Assembly: GCA_963920765.1 (NCBI GenBank)
Contig: OY987247.1
Span: 12,868,471-12,932,470 of the forward strand
Length of the DNA: 64,000 nt
Direction: 5' to 3'
Source: Ulota crispa
Taxonomy: Eukaryota; Streptophyta; Bryopsida; Orthotrichales; Orthotrichaceae
Shown here: one piece after another, positions 1 to 12,100 of the stretch
Layout: each line of letters opens with the position of its first letter
Numbering within the stretch: position 1 is the stretch's first letter
Translations under genes and position numbers: made by a program
The notes under the pieces: model-generated
The model's input: the letters and a program-made list of their open reading frames with translations, nothing else
Database searches by the model: none
What the model was told of the DNA's origin: nothing

Positions 1-461
1 CTATTCAAAAGATAGCAAAAATTAATGTAATTTTATAAATTTTGTTTTGAGAACTATTCACAATCTGATGTCTTTGTGAATGAAGTACCCCAATAAAAAT
101 ACAATTTTTTTGGTAAATTTTTGAAGAAGAATGCTAATTATACTAACTCATACAATATAGCTATTTCCATTACTTCATTGTATAGTTTACCATTGTTGCA
201 TATCACACTTGCAACAAGCTTTTATTTCAAGGAAACAATACTAATTATCTTGAAAATGATAGGTTGGAAATTCTCAACAAAAATTTAAGACTTTTTAAAA
301 GAAATTGAAATGATTATTATCAAGTTTTTTCACAAGGTAATAAAACTCACCTCCACCCATGACAATCAAACATCGAAAAGTTGTTTACATGATGTATGAA
401 AAGTGTCAAGTGCCTTTAGCTAGCCACACTTATTATTGCTTTCACATGAGAAAATGTAAAA
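1..461. other. AT-rich sequence without a gene
   Basis: I see no open reading frame of note, no RNA gene and no clear repeat boundary here. The sequence is strongly AT-rich and ends at the left border of the TTAA-type element that follows. Confidence 0.5.
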
Positions 462-1412
462 CCCCTAAAGGACCAAGGGTGCTTTTTGAGAAAAAATCTC
501 AGAAAATGCCAACTTTTAGTGCGTAGCCCAAAACTGAAATTAAAAACCTTTTTTCTCAATTTCAATCATACAAAAGTGTGCAAACAGACAAATTAATATG
601 CCCAAAAAATTCAGCCCATTTAACCATGTGGATTGTAAGACTATAACATTTGAAGTGAGAAAAACTACTTTTTTATATACTTGCAAAACAAGGTCAGCAG
701 ACTTTGACCCTTCCTAGAGTAAATTTTTTGCTCTACACAAATTTGAGCTTTTTGATCATTCACAAGCACATGATGTTAGGTTCACTCATGAAAATTTTCA
801 GATGCAAAAATACATTCTAGCTTGTTGTAAATCATCCTCCAGTGCAAAGAGGTTAAGCAAATTGGCAATACATTAGTCATTCTGTCATGATTTCTTGTGC
901 AATGAGGAAGTTTTTTATTTGAAATTTGAACGGTGAAAAATTAGAGGCAAACATATGAAACATATGAAGAAAATTTCAAGAGTTTTGGATTTATAAATTG
1001 AAAGATAACAAGGCTTGAAGTTAGAAGATTTTTATTTTCTTGAAACTGCCTAAACAATTAATAAAGTTTGACTCCCTTCAAAATGTGATGTAAGAGCTCA
1101 AATTTTTATTTTTATTTTGACAATTGTACAACATGGTTTTTTAGTAACATACTTACAAAATTTCAAAAGTTGATGAGAGTTTTAGCATAAGATTCTCCAA
1201 AGATGCCCAAATTGCCCAAGCCGCCTAATTTCTTTTGAGCAACATAACTTTTGAACCGGGCATTTGATGGGGGAAAAAATTACAATTCCACTTAGGGAAT
1301 ACATGTATGCACCTTGTGTAACAATTTTGAGAAAATTAAATAAAAATTAGCTCTATATGACCCTACCTGAGTTCTCAAGTAGCTATCAAACAACCACTTG
1401 GTCCTTTAAGGG
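462..1412. mobile_element. TTAA-type non-autonomous element, long family, copy 1
   Basis: The left end reads CCCCTAAAGGACCAAG and the right end CTTGGTCCTTTAAGGG, an inverted pair of about 16 bp. The right flank is TTAA (1413-1416); the left flank is TAAA, probably a decayed TTAA. The interior is about 950 bp of AT-rich sequence with no coding capacity. The ends and the first 60 bases resemble the copy at 61994-62909, so I place both in one family. Confidence 0.65.
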
Positions 1413-1416
1413 TTAA

Positions 1417-3141
1417 AACCCATGAACTTACTTGTTGTGAAGAACTTGAAAGGATGCCATTTTTAGGAAAAAAGTCTTGAATTCTACCTCCTTGTGTCTT
1501 CAATCCAATATTTTTTCTTTTTACTAAAATATTTCCTTCTCCAAAACGTATAACAGGCAAGTATGCTTGTATGTTTCAACTATGGTAATTCACTACTTAT
1601 TATGTAACATTTTTTCATGAGGTAACAATGTAGTAAAGCTAGTTGACTATTATTGAAATGGCTTAACATATTTGAGCATATCTAATGAGGATGAGTGGCG
1701 TTATGCTTTAATATTAGTACAATCATTGGTGTGACAATTGCCATTATTAATTCCAAAAGGATCATGGCGCACCATCAACAAATCAATAATCAACTACTCA
1801 AATTAAATAACAGCAAATACCAAATTGGTTTGCAATCACATTTAAAATTATCCACCCTTTAAACTGAATGTAAGATTTGCAGCTGAAGTTTAAAATCTTG
1901 AAATAAATAATTGTAGAAAATAAAAACAAACTAATGGTAACAATCATGAACTAGCTAAGACACGGTTAATCAATTAGTAATGATGAAGATACAAGTGTGG
2001 ATTAAAACTGAGAATCATTCTTCAATTGTTTATGATGACAAAAATGGATGTCCATTGGTTATTAAAGGCGTGTTCTATATTAGCTCTTGTGTCCCCTCTT
2101 TGAAGAGGACTGTCCTTCATAAATTATCCTCATATTGCACTCTGAAATCCGTACATGAAAAATAAACAGTAAGATGTAATATACCAAAATATTAAAAACA
2201 ATGTAATGTGTTGAACGTTTCCATCAGTTTTAATAAATTAACCCACATATAGATTGTGTGAAAGTATTAGATTCCTCATGCTTCACATTTTTATTTTCTT
2301 CATCAATGGAGGACATGATAATCTTTAATGCATCTTTTATATATTACAAGGAATTTATGTAGGAAGTGGCCAACCAACAATTTTTTGCATCATTCTAAAA
2401 TAGCACATTTTGAATGTGTAATTGTCATTTGTGAATAGAGTCTTCAAATTGGTATGTGGTTGAGAGAATTGTCTATCAAACAAATTAGCATACACAATGT
2501 TGATTTACCATCCATTCATGTATGTAAGTCTACCAAGAATATCAATAGAATTTTTATAGGGAAATACAAGCCGCAAAATATCTCAAATTCTTATTTAATA
2601 TGAGCTTCTTCTTCTCACATCCTTCATCTCTAGGATTCAAAGAATTGTATCTTAGCTACCATTGATTTATCCTAACAATATTGTGACAATATTTTACAAA
2701 AGGCACATTGCTTACAATATATTTAAATTTGTGTAAATTGAAATAATGTTGTACAGGTAGTTTAGTAATATTCACCACAAGAATGATTGTAATGACAAAA
2801 AATTTACCCTCTTTAACAAATGGATTAATGAAGCTTATTGAAGCTAACATAAATCCCAGAAATAGCCGTAACTTTCATTTGCAAGAATGAAAGGTGGTTC
2901 ACAATGTGTCCTACATCTCAATTTCTATAATGTTCTAGTTCAATGCTAGTCCCTACTTGGTTGAACTGTAAAGGGCCAAAATAAATGTTACAAAGAAAAA
3001 TTTGAATTTTACTTAATTTTTTTTTAAACTACTGTGCTCCTAAGTTGAGGTTTTATTTTTTTTTGAATTGCACCTGGTTCTTAGAATTAAGTCCCACTTT
3101 CTTGACACCACAATTCCCAAAACAAGTTTTTGTGAAAGCAT
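1417..3141. other. Gene-free AT-rich interval
   Basis: Only short reading frames without recognisable protein features occur. I see no RNA gene and no bounded repeat in this interval. Confidence 0.5.
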
Positions 3142-3145
3142 TTAA

Positions 3146-3217
3146 CCCTACATTGCCCAGGGTTTCTCAAAACAGTCACAAATCAAGATGTATTTTGTCC
3201 CCTTGGGCAGTGTAGGG
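3146..3217. mobile_element. 72-bp TTAA-type mini-element
   Basis: The left end is CCCTACATTGCCCAGGG and the right end is CCTTGGGCAGTGTAGGG, near-perfect inverted repeats that make up about half of the element. It is flanked by TTAA at 3142-3145 and 3218-3221. The right TTAA is shared with the next element, so the two abut with a single TTAA between them. Its small size means it depends on a transposase supplied elsewhere. Confidence 0.75.
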
Positions 3218-3221
3218 TTAA

Positions 3222-3453
3222 CCCTTAAAGGACCGCTCTATGTATTACATAGTAAATATGTTGCTGTATAATTGGCATTTGCTACCAATAAAAAGTTTTA
3301 ATTTGGGATCTTAACTAGCTCACTAGAACATCATTGATCTATATTCTAACTTCTTTGTTGATATCAAATGTAGTAAAGGTGTGGATGCACTCCAAATACA
3401 AAAAAATACTAAGTACTGTATTGGCCGCAAAGGGCTCCTTGGTCCTTTAAGGG
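3222..3453 (+). mobile_element. TTAA-type MITE, family A, copy 1 (reference copy)
   Basis: The element is 232 bp with ends CCCTTAAAGGACC and GGTCCTTTAAGGG, flanked by TTAA at 3218-3221 and 3454-3457. The interior has no coding capacity. Near-identical copies occur at 47719-47942 (same orientation, left end split by another insertion) and 47947-48185 (opposite orientation). This is the cleanest copy and defines the family borders. Confidence 0.85.
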
Positions 3454-3728
3454 TTAAGGCAAACATCCAAGCTAGCATTAGAGTTGGGAATTTCAAAAAC
3501 AACAAATAAGTTCAGTGCAAAACTTCATAAGTTTTACAACTCATAAGTTGCCAACTCAAAATTTTACTCTTACAAGTAAATCAAGACTAGAGTAAGAAAT
3601 TACAAGTCCTAATTTCAATCAATCAACCAAGCAGGTATTCAGAAATTCAGGGAGGCTTAGGGTCAGCTTCCATGTTATATTAGAAGAATTCCAAAATAAA
3701 AATGAAGGCGTTATAAAACCATGCATAA

Positions 3729-4625
3729 CCCTTAAATGTTGAGCTGGTCACCATGACTAGCTCATCTATAGTGGCTCTATAGTGTTTTATAGTGGTGTGG
3801 CATTAGTAAAAATATGAGCCCTCCACAAGGCCCGTAACAATCCCTTTCCAAGAGGTTTCTTAATTGTTTTAATTTGTATTTTGGGATAACAAAAATTCCT
3901 TACACCCTTCTATGCTTTTGAGTACAATCATGGCTCACATTGGCATGTCCAATTTTCATTGGGTGTCACAATTACATGTACATATTACCATGGTCCTTTT
4001 TCTCTATACTAAAATCTTCAACCTAGTACTTGTGAGGGTGACATTTAGTTTTGATTTTGTACAATAGTAGGAGAACAATTAAAAAAACTATGACTTAGTA
4101 CTAGATTGTCATTTTCTATTCATAGTTTTTGTGATGTACAAATGAAAAGTCATACGAGGTAGAGACACTTCACACAAGCTCTCACATGCTTCTGACGTAC
4201 CCGGCCTAGGTTTAATAAATGTTAAGAGTGTTAATTTTTAAGGGCCTTGTGGAGGGTTCAAAATTTTGCTAAGGCAAGTGCTCACCCATTTTAGTATTTT
4301 TTCTAAAAGTGACAATACTCAATAGTGGAAGTTGACCTCATGAACATTGTAAGAAGTGAAACCTAACATTGTGTCTCTAAATCTTTTCACAAATTGGGTT
4401 GCCTAAAAATATGAGTTTATTCAATGAGGTAATTTTTTGGGTTTATGATTGCTTTTGAAAAAGAATTAAATGAAAAACAACTTTCTTCCATTGTGGAGAG
4501 TGTTTTCTTGTTTGCCATTGGACAAGAAGCGTTTGCCTCGGAGTTTATGGGATAATATCTTGCTAGAAAACAACTAAATAAGACTTGACAATGTTGTTCT
4601 AAAAAGTCTCTCACAAGAAACAATT
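3729..4625 (+). mobile_element. Degenerate TTAA-type element, family B, with a nested element
   Basis: The left end CCCTTAAATGTTGAGCTGGT resembles the starts of the family B copies at 7596 and 16834. The right part (about 4320-4460) shares the interior of those copies, including a stretch around the words cctaacattgtg and aaatatgag. A second element is inserted at about 3816-4259. The right border is not clear and I could not find a clean TTAA there, so the end coordinate is approximate. Confidence 0.45.
3816..4259. mobile_element. Nested 444-bp inverted-repeat element
   Basis: The left end GAGCCCTCCACAAGGCCC (3816-3833) pairs with GGGCCTTGTGGAGGGTTC (4242-4259), 17 of 18 positions complementary. 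It splits the two halves of a family B element, so it inserted later. No coding capacity is visible and I do not assign a superfamily. Confidence 0.6.
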
Positions 4626-4949
4626 AAAGAAATTGCAAGGATTTAAGGACCGCTTCACACTTTGGCCAAAAGTCAAGAGGTTGTGGATTTCCACCAATGA
4701 GATTGCAAGAAAGACCCTTCACACTAGAGACCAAAACCCAAAGTTCCCCACCTTCCATGACATCATCCTTTCATCCAAAACGATGGCCTCCCAAGAAAAG
4801 TTTGGGTCAAGCAAAAATGAAGACCCAAACTATGGTCGAGAAGCTGTCAATTTTTCTCATGATATTAACAAAAATTGACAAGATATTGGCTGTTAGTTTT
4901 GGAAGGTCTAACAAATTTTATGAGTTTGGCCTTTGAACTTGGCCTTTAA

Positions 4950-5814
4950 CCCCTGAATGTCACAAAAGCACTTTGCAACCATATGTATGGCTGTATGTAC
5001 AGTGCCCCTCAGTATGTTTATGTTTGGGTTCATTTTGCCCTTCAAAGAACTTTGGTTAAAATAGAGTATAATTTGCATTTTTTGAACTTGAACCATGGTT
5101 TTGTAAATCTTATGCACTCTTAATCAAGAACACCAAATTTCTTTATTTTAGACATATTTTGCAATTTGACTCATATGCTATGACTAAATTTGTACATATG
5201 AGCATGACAATATGGTCACTTAACCAAAAGCTAGTTAAAAAATAGAGATATCTATTTTACAAATTGTGGTCCTACCACACCTCATGTTGATTTGACACTG
5301 ATTTCTTTGTAGATCATGTTTGTGTTACTTAATGATATTTTCTCAACATGAAAAGGCTGTATATGGATGTTTCCTACATACCCATGCAATCAAATCTCAA
5401 AAATTCATCACCAATTTTCTTCAATCAATTTTCATGTAAAATCATGAGTTTAATACAAAACAATATACCAAAAATAGGATTTTGATTTTTTGGAACTAAA
5501 TTTGGTACTCTTGATTGAGTGTGCATAAGATTTACAAAACCATGGTTCAAGTTCAAAAAATGCAAATTGTACTCTATTTTAACCAAAGTTTTTTGAAGGG
5601 CAAAATGAACCTGAACGTAAACATATTGAGGGGCATTGTACAGACGTATTTGAGCTACTTTAAGGGCTTTCCAAATTTTTTTATGCGCCCACCATCACAC
5701 AACCCTCCAACATGTATGATTGAAACACTTAATTTCTAGCTGATTCAAACTTTTGAATATTGGTTGTGACCATATTTGGTACCGTAGCTCCAAAGCCCTA
5801 GGACCCTTCAGGGG
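4950..5814. mobile_element. TTAA-type foldback element with long inverted arms
   Basis: The element is 865 bp, flanked by TTAA at 4946-4949 and 5815-5818, with ends CCCCTGAATG and CCTTCAGGGG. Subterminal arms of about 140 bp (roughly 5000-5150 and 5500-5640) are inverted copies of each other with few mismatches; for example ATGGTTCAAGTTCAAAAAAT on the right pairs with its complement on the left. A transcript crossing it could form a long hairpin. Reading frames inside are by-products of the arms and I do not call them genes. Confidence 0.75.
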
Positions 5815-5818
5815 TTAA

Positions 5819-6315
5819 AATCTTCACACTAAGGACAACCAAAAATGTGAAATACAACATTTTACTACCCGCTATCTTTAACACATTTTTTTGATCTCTC
5901 AACAAAGTTTGGCCACTGCCTCTAGACTTGGTCGGCTATATAGTGAAGCGGCCATAAGTTTCTCAGAATTGGAAAACGCTGATCACCTTTACCGATTCTG
6001 GTGCAGCATGAGAATTCGTGCTTGGAACTTAGTGAGAACCGTCCCTAAGAATGCGGGAGCCCACAACCGTGGCCGAGCCAGAAAGTGAATCCACAAGTTC
6101 CTCGCTTCAAATGTCCAGAATCTGCTCCACAAAGGCACAAAGCTGGTCTCGTCGTACTCGTAAGTCGTACCTCGGCATTCCGAATTTCCGAGTGGCTGGC
6201 ACCCAAGCAAACCAACAAAAAATCAAGGCGCACAAAAATAGATAGATTTTTTTTTGCCCGTCCTTGAAACCATGGAGCTTTTTTCGATTTTCCCATTGGT
6301 CGATTGATACGCACT
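5819..6315. other. GC-richer block of unknown origin
   Basis: Between two TTAA-type elements lies a block at about 5890-6300 that is visibly richer in G+C than its surroundings. It carries overlapping short frames on both strands. None shows a domain I recognise and none is longer than about 90 codons. It could be a decayed gene or retroelement fragment. I cannot name it. Confidence 0.35.
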
Positions 6316-6319
6316 TTAA

Positions 6320-6461
6320 CCTTTAAATGTCTCGAACGTCCTCTATGGCCATATGTCCACTGTATAATGATTCAGCAAAACGTGTTGTTCAGCAGTTTGA
6401 TTGCAAGGGTATTTTCAAAAAATACGGTCTAGTAACTCAGCTCCCAAGGGTCGTTCAGGTG
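6320..6461. mobile_element. 142-bp TTAA-type mini-element
   Basis: It is flanked by TTAA at 6316-6319 and 6462-6465. The left end is CCTTTAAATGTCTCGAACG and the right end GGGTCGTTCAGGTG, so the terminal inverted match is only partial. Placement in the TTAA group rests mainly on the flanks and the pyrimidine-rich start. Confidence 0.5.
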
Positions 6462-6465
6462 TTAA

Positions 6466-7591
6466 AAAGCAAGTAGATATGGAAGAAAGTTAGAAAGTTA
6501 GAAAGTTACAAAATCAACCACGTGTGCACGTCGATGCCAAAATCAGCTATTATTGATAACTTGCATCTAAACATTATTGAATACACATTAAAAAATGTGT
6601 TCTAGGTTGCCTTTCTCTCAAAAATTACCTCTTGACTCATCACTTAGTCACTCAGAGGCGCATGCAACCATTTTGATATTAGGATTTCACATAATTTACA
6701 ACTTGGACGCCACTAACTTACTCTTCACAACTTTGTTAATGTTGCTAAGCCCTTGTTTGATGGAATAATTATTGATGAAAATTATTGTAAAATCTATTGT
6801 ATTTATATAGCGTAAAATGTCAAGAAATTAGGCTGGGACAACCTAAACGCAATATTCAGTGTTGTTTTTGTAAAAGGGATTGGCAATTCCATCCATTTTT
6901 TAACCTATTTTGTTTGAGTGATGAAGTAGCCAGTGTTAAAACGAGGTATAATTCTATCAATAACTCACCCAAAAGAAAATTGGCTACGTCATACCAACTT
7001 GGTATGGGGAGAAATTTTAGCTTTACCGGTTAAAATCCAGCATTTCTCATTTCAACCGGATTTTCACTAGTATGGACTGGTTATTTTTAAGAAACTTCTG
7101 TAAATATACTATATTATATTTAGATTTTTGTATCCGGTAGTTTTAGTTTCAACCAATTTTTTTTGTAATTTCAACCGGCTAACAATACACTAAGGTAGGC
7201 ACACCCAAACCTGACCATTTAAAGGTTTGGGGCACCTTAAGGTCTCGAAAAATTCAAGAAAAAAATCCGTAGGGTTAGCCTTTCAACAAGCTATTAGGGA
7301 ACGTAGTTTTTGTTGAAAATTGTATTGTAGATTATTTTATATTAAAGGGTAAAGTTGCAACTCAGAGGGTGCCTATTAGCAACTCTAAACTAACCTTGAA
7401 ATTGCTTGGATGTGTTCCTATGATGGCACTTGATGGTCCCAATCCCAGCCATCTCAAAGCACCTCAACAACTAACATGTGGCAAAATTTGCTTGTGCAAG
7501 GAGTGTTCCAATATGGGTTCAAAAGTGCCTAATGAAAGCACCAAAAATAGGGTGTGGAATTGGGGACTTAGCAGGAATGGGTGCGTCTACC
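6466..7591. other. Gene-free interval with a dispersed repeat at 7000-7205
   Basis: No gene is evident. At about 7000-7205 a repeat rich in the words TTTCAACCGG and CACTAGTATGGACTGG resembles segments at 16555-16770 and 52900-53400 (inverted there). The rest is AT-rich sequence with no feature I can support. Confidence 0.45.
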
Positions 7592-7595
7592 TTAA

Positions 7596-7960
7596 CCTTT
7601 AAGCGTCTGCTGGGTTACCGTAGTTTGCCCAACTATGACTTTAACAGTGTCCTCAATAATGTTTTTGCAGATGGGCACCAATAACGTTGCTTCAAAAAGT
7701 TGCAACAGTCAAAAGTGCTTGTTGATCCCATGAAAATTGCAATAAAGACAACTTGGAACCTAACACTGTGATTCTGAATTTTCTCACAACTTGAGGTACT
7801 TAAAAGTATGAGTGTATTTGATGATTTTTTTTTGCCTTCCATGATGCACTACGCATAAATGCGTTTATGATCACTTTTAAAAAAAAATCAGATGAAAAAC
7901 AGTTTCTCTGTGCGTTACAAAAACGAGTGGATGAAAAACGTCCTCCTGGACGTTTAGGGG
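7596..7960 (+). mobile_element. TTAA-type element, family B, copy 2
   Basis: The element is flanked by TTAA at 7592-7595 and 7961-7964. Its left end is CCTTTAAGCGTCTGCTGGGT and its right end GGACGTTTAGGGG. The interior shares long stretches with 16834-17248, 48190-48517 and part of 3729-4625, such as the words ccatgaaaattgcaataaag and ttttgccttccatgatgc. No coding capacity is apparent. Confidence 0.75.
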
Positions 7961-8027
7961 TTAACCGCCGGTTCTCCTCGATCATTGATACCAAGGTCAG
8001 CATGAAATCACCCAGAAAGACAAAACA

Positions 8028-8080
8028 GTAAAGAAAGGAAGTAAAAAAGTAAAGAAAGGAAGTGAAAAAGTAAAGAAAGG
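8028..8080. repeat. Short purine-rich tandem repeat
   Basis: A unit of about 20 bp (AGTAAAGAAAGGAAGTGAAA and variants) is repeated about 2.5 times. It lies about 230 bp upstream of the first GAPN leader copy, so it may sit in that gene's promoter. No function is shown by the sequence. Confidence 0.7.
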
Positions 8081-8305
8081 AGCCACGACCAATAGGGAGG
8101 CAGAGAAGCAAGGAAAAGCCTCTCCACGTGGTAAAGCGACAGCTCCACTTAAGGCGCCTAAAACCAAGCTACGCGCGCAATACCGAGCGAAGGCCATGCT
8201 ATGCCATGCCATGCCACCAGGCACTCCGCCCTTCAACGCTTCATCCCTCTCTCTCGCATCCCAGTCGTGCCAGTCCTCTTGGCTTCCGATCTCGCAGCAA
8301 TTCGC

Positions 8306-8985
8306 CACTCCTTGCATTGTCGCAACTCTCTCCACTCACACAATCTCACACAATTTCTCTTACTTTAGACAATTCTTCCCCCGCAACTGCCGTTCTTTCA
8401 AGGTAACTCTCGACCAGCTCTTGATCTCATACTCTGTAGCCATGCGTTGTTGTTGTTACGGTTTTCGAATGAGTGCATTTCTTTTTGATAGCATTTGATT
8501 TTGACTATTTTTTATGCATTTGTGTTACTAATTAGATATCGGTCATGGTGGAAGTCTACGGGTTCTAGGTGCATATGCGTTCGTGTCAAGCATTTGCCGT
8601 GTCGATGTTCATGTGGCGTAGTTTAGAGTACTTCGGCAAGTGTTACGGCACTCCTTGCGTTGTCGCAACTCTCTCCACTCACACAATCTCACACAATTTC
8701 TCTTACTTTAGACAATTCTTCCCTCGCAACTGCCGTTCTTTCAAGGTAACTCTCGACCAGCTCTTGATCTCATACTCTGTAGCCATGCGGTGTCTCTGTT
8801 ACTAATTTCAAATGAGAACGTTTCTTGTTAATAGCCATTTGATTTTGACTATTTTGTATAGCATTTGTGTTATTAATTAGATATCCGGCACGGTGAAAGT
8901 CTACTGTTTCTAGATGCATATGCGTCCATGTCAAGCATTTTCTGTGCCGACGTTCATGTGGCGTAGTTTATAGAACTTCGGCGAG
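8306..8985 (+). promoter_or_regulatory. Tandemly duplicated GAPN 5' leader / first non-coding exon
   Basis: Two direct copies, 8306-8640 and 8649-8985, follow one another with a period of about 343-345 bp. The first 140 bp of each are almost identical; the remainder has diverged at many sites. Each copy contains a pyrimidine-rich CTCTCTCCACTCACACAATC tract and a strong splice donor, CTTTCAAG|GTAACTC (exon ends 8402 and 8745). An acceptor at 9150-9151 (GATTGCAG) lies 13 bases before the GAPN start codon. I infer two alternative first non-coding exons, each able to splice to the coding exon. Transcript data would decide which is used. Confidence 0.7.
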
Positions 8986-9164
8986 CTGACTCCTGGTATT
9001 AGATCGAGAGTTACTCTTCTTGTGGTGGTGTATTTTGGGGTGCGGTGATGAAGAAATGCGTTGTTTAGTGGCTTTATGTTTGATGAGAAGGTTTAGTATC
9101 TGGTCATTTGGTCGGGCGTGGTTTGAAATTAGTAATTGGCCGTGATTGCAGGTGCGACAGTACT

Positions 9165-12100
9165 ATGGCAGGCCAAGGGTTTTTTGAAGATATAGTGGAT
9201 GGCGACACGTTCAAGTACTACGCAGATGGAGAGTGGAAGGTATCTGTTTCTGGGAAGTCTGTTGCCATTACTAATCCCTCCACGTTGAAGACGCAATTTA
9301 AAGTGCAAGGTTTGAGCTCTTGTCTCTAAAAGAAAGCTTTACAGATTTGATCCCATAATTCCAAAGTAGTGTCGAAATGTCATGCAATTATCTAGATTCA
9401 GAACTTGTGGCAGAAGTGTAGTTTTTTTTGTCCTGTAGTACGTCTGTTATTACGCAAAGGATCATGCAAAATCAAATTTCTCCGGAGATTGTGCATCGAT
9501 GAATACAAGAAACTAAGAGGCATGACGGTGGAATTAAATTCTCGCAAGGGTAATCTGGTCATTTAAGCAACAAAGAGTGGAGTTTTGTTTCAAGTTACAA
9601 CATTGAATTTGCTGATTATGATAGTTGGTGCTCACAAGCAACATGCACACCATATTAGGTAAATTGGGAAAAATAGTACATTCTGGGACTTTCACTATTC
9701 CTGTCATTATGTACAATTTAGCATATTACAAAAAAAGCAAGCGTGCATTTTCCTGTACAATAGTGAAGTCTCAATGATTGCCTCCAAGAATTTCACATAA
9801 TTACAACTTTGAGCTATAGTTGTGCCTACATTTACAGTCTGTAAGAATAAGGTGGAGTACAAAACGGTCTCTCTGTTTTTCCCAGTTTACCTAATATGGT
9901 GTTCATGGGTTCTCCGAATTGGATGCCATATTAAACTATTTCGTAACTACAAATGCAAGTCTGGACTGTTTGGGGCCATGGTAATTGGGAAATATTCCAG
10001 TGTCATGCACATCTGTAGCACTAAACTCTTGAATAATGGATTGTCCATTAATAAAGATGCAATTTGTTGGGGAATCAAATCGGCAAACACATCCAATTTC
10101 TCTTTGCCTTGTGACATGCCTTTTATTTCTGGACTTCGTTGGTCTATCTAGAAAATAGGTTAATTCTGGCATTTGGTGTAAAATCTTTGATCTATCGTCT
10201 GTTTGTTTATTTGGTTTGTACTGCTTATAGCTTGCAATCAGGACGAGGTGAACAAGGCTATAGAAAGTGCTCGCGCTGCTCAAAAATTATGGGCCAAGAC
10301 GCCGTTGTGGAAGAGAGCCGAAACACTTCACAAGTTTGCTGGCATCCTTAAGGAACAGAAAAATGCCATCGCTGATGCTCTTGTGAAGGAGATTGCCAAG
10401 CCTCAGAAGGACTCAGTCTCGGAGGTGAATTTTCACCTCCTTATCTCTTTTGTAAAAACCTTGAATTAGTGCATTCAGATTTCAAAGTTGTAAACGTGCA
10501 TTGCACTTGCTCACAGCTGATTTTTTTCACTTATTTGGTTGAATTTGTGCTCGTAGGTTGTCAGATCTGGTGACCTCATCTCATATGCAGCAGAGGAGGG
10601 CATTAGAATAATGGCTGAGGGCAAGTTCTTGGCATCTGATAGTTTCCCCGGCAATGGCAGAAGCAAATACTGCCTTGCATCAAAGGTGCACAGCTTTCTC
10701 CACTTACACAAGTATCTTACGAATATCACTTAAGCATTATTAAATTTTCATAATCCTAAACTCCGGAAAAACTGAAATTTTTTAGTGCTTATCTGTATCG
10801 CTTTGACTCCACGAAATTTATTAGAGATTTTATGTAAAAAGGAGCAATGAAATGTAATTAGAGTATCGTGTTTTTGCAACTTTATGCTGTATTAATGCTC
10901 AGCATGTTACTCAAATACCATGCACAAAATGGAAAATTTCGACCCACCGTAAACGTAGATTGAGTAGGCTATTAAGATTAATATTAAGATTAATTTTACG
11001 GGGCATAAGGGTAGGTTCGACACCAAACAAATATTCAAGAGAAGGTGCCATGTAGCATATAATTGTCATCTGGTCGCTTGAAAAGGTCTTCGTGGCACAG
11101 TTAATAACTTGAGATTCTACCTGTAGATTCCACTTGGTGTGGTGCTTTGCATTCCCCCATTCAACTACCCTGTAAACTTGGCCGTGTCCAAGATCGCCCC
11201 GGCTCTCATCACAGGCAATGCAGTTGTTTTGAAGCCTCCTACCCAGGTACTGCTCTCTGAGTCCTGACAATTGCAAATTGCTACATGCTTTACTTTTATG
11301 TTAATCCAAATCCCAAAAAATATGATAGCTTTTGCAAAAAAAATTGCCTCAACCTACATGATGTGTTCATTTACTTAAGTACAAGCTGTTGTTTTGCTTC
11401 TTTCATTCATGAAGATTGCAACCTTTACTGTCCTTGTTTCCAATTCAACATTGTCTAGGCTGTTTGATTGCTAGATATTGCTTTGCTGTCTTTATTGATT
11501 GTGGAGGGTGTTAAATGTCAAGATGGCGCTATATTGCTCGAATAAGCAACAATTGTAGAATATTCTGTTTCCAAATCACTAGGCAAAGTTCATAGTAGCT
11601 ATTCATCTTGTGTTTTGCAAATTTTGTAAATAAGTGCATTTTTTCTTGGGAAAATCACTAAAGTATTTTACTTTTTATGAAATGGCCTAAAAATGTTACT
11701 GTTTAGTCATCTCTAAAATGCCCATAGATGTTATGCATACCATCCTAATTAATTTATGACAAAATATGCTTTACAGTACTTGATGTTGATCACTACAACC
11801 TCGTAACACATTTTTATTAGCACCTTAGATAGGTAATCTATATGTTGTCTTGAAATGCCTAGTTGCTCACATCTTCCACTATGCACAGCTTATTCCTCTC
11901 AATTTTGATCCTTGATTGTAACTCACGTGAATGTTGTTTTGAAAGAGTTTTGTGTACTTGTAAATTGTAGGTTTACCACGCGATTTTTTCATCATAATAA
12001 TGTTGTGTGTCATGTGGGAGTAGATATATTTCAGAAATGTGGTGATGAGGAAGCATTTTGAGAAATTCTGAAAAGTTATTTTAGTCATTTTACGAATAGT

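Noticed and set aside
4633..4936. Two overlapping short frames around 4.6-4.9 kb
   Set aside because: They overlap in different frames, show no domain, and lie in repeat-derived sequence.
5515..5739. A 74-codon frame in the TTAA foldback, similar to a frame on the opposite strand at 4908-5117
   Set aside because: The similarity is simply the two inverted arms of one element, not two related genes.
8028..8080. A CRISPR-like array of short direct repeats
   Set aside because: Units are contiguous without spacers, purine-rich and in a plant nuclear genome.
11000..11040. A possible tRNA, from a GGTTCGA word at about 11014
   Set aside because: No acceptor stem, D-loop or anticodon stem can be fitted around it.
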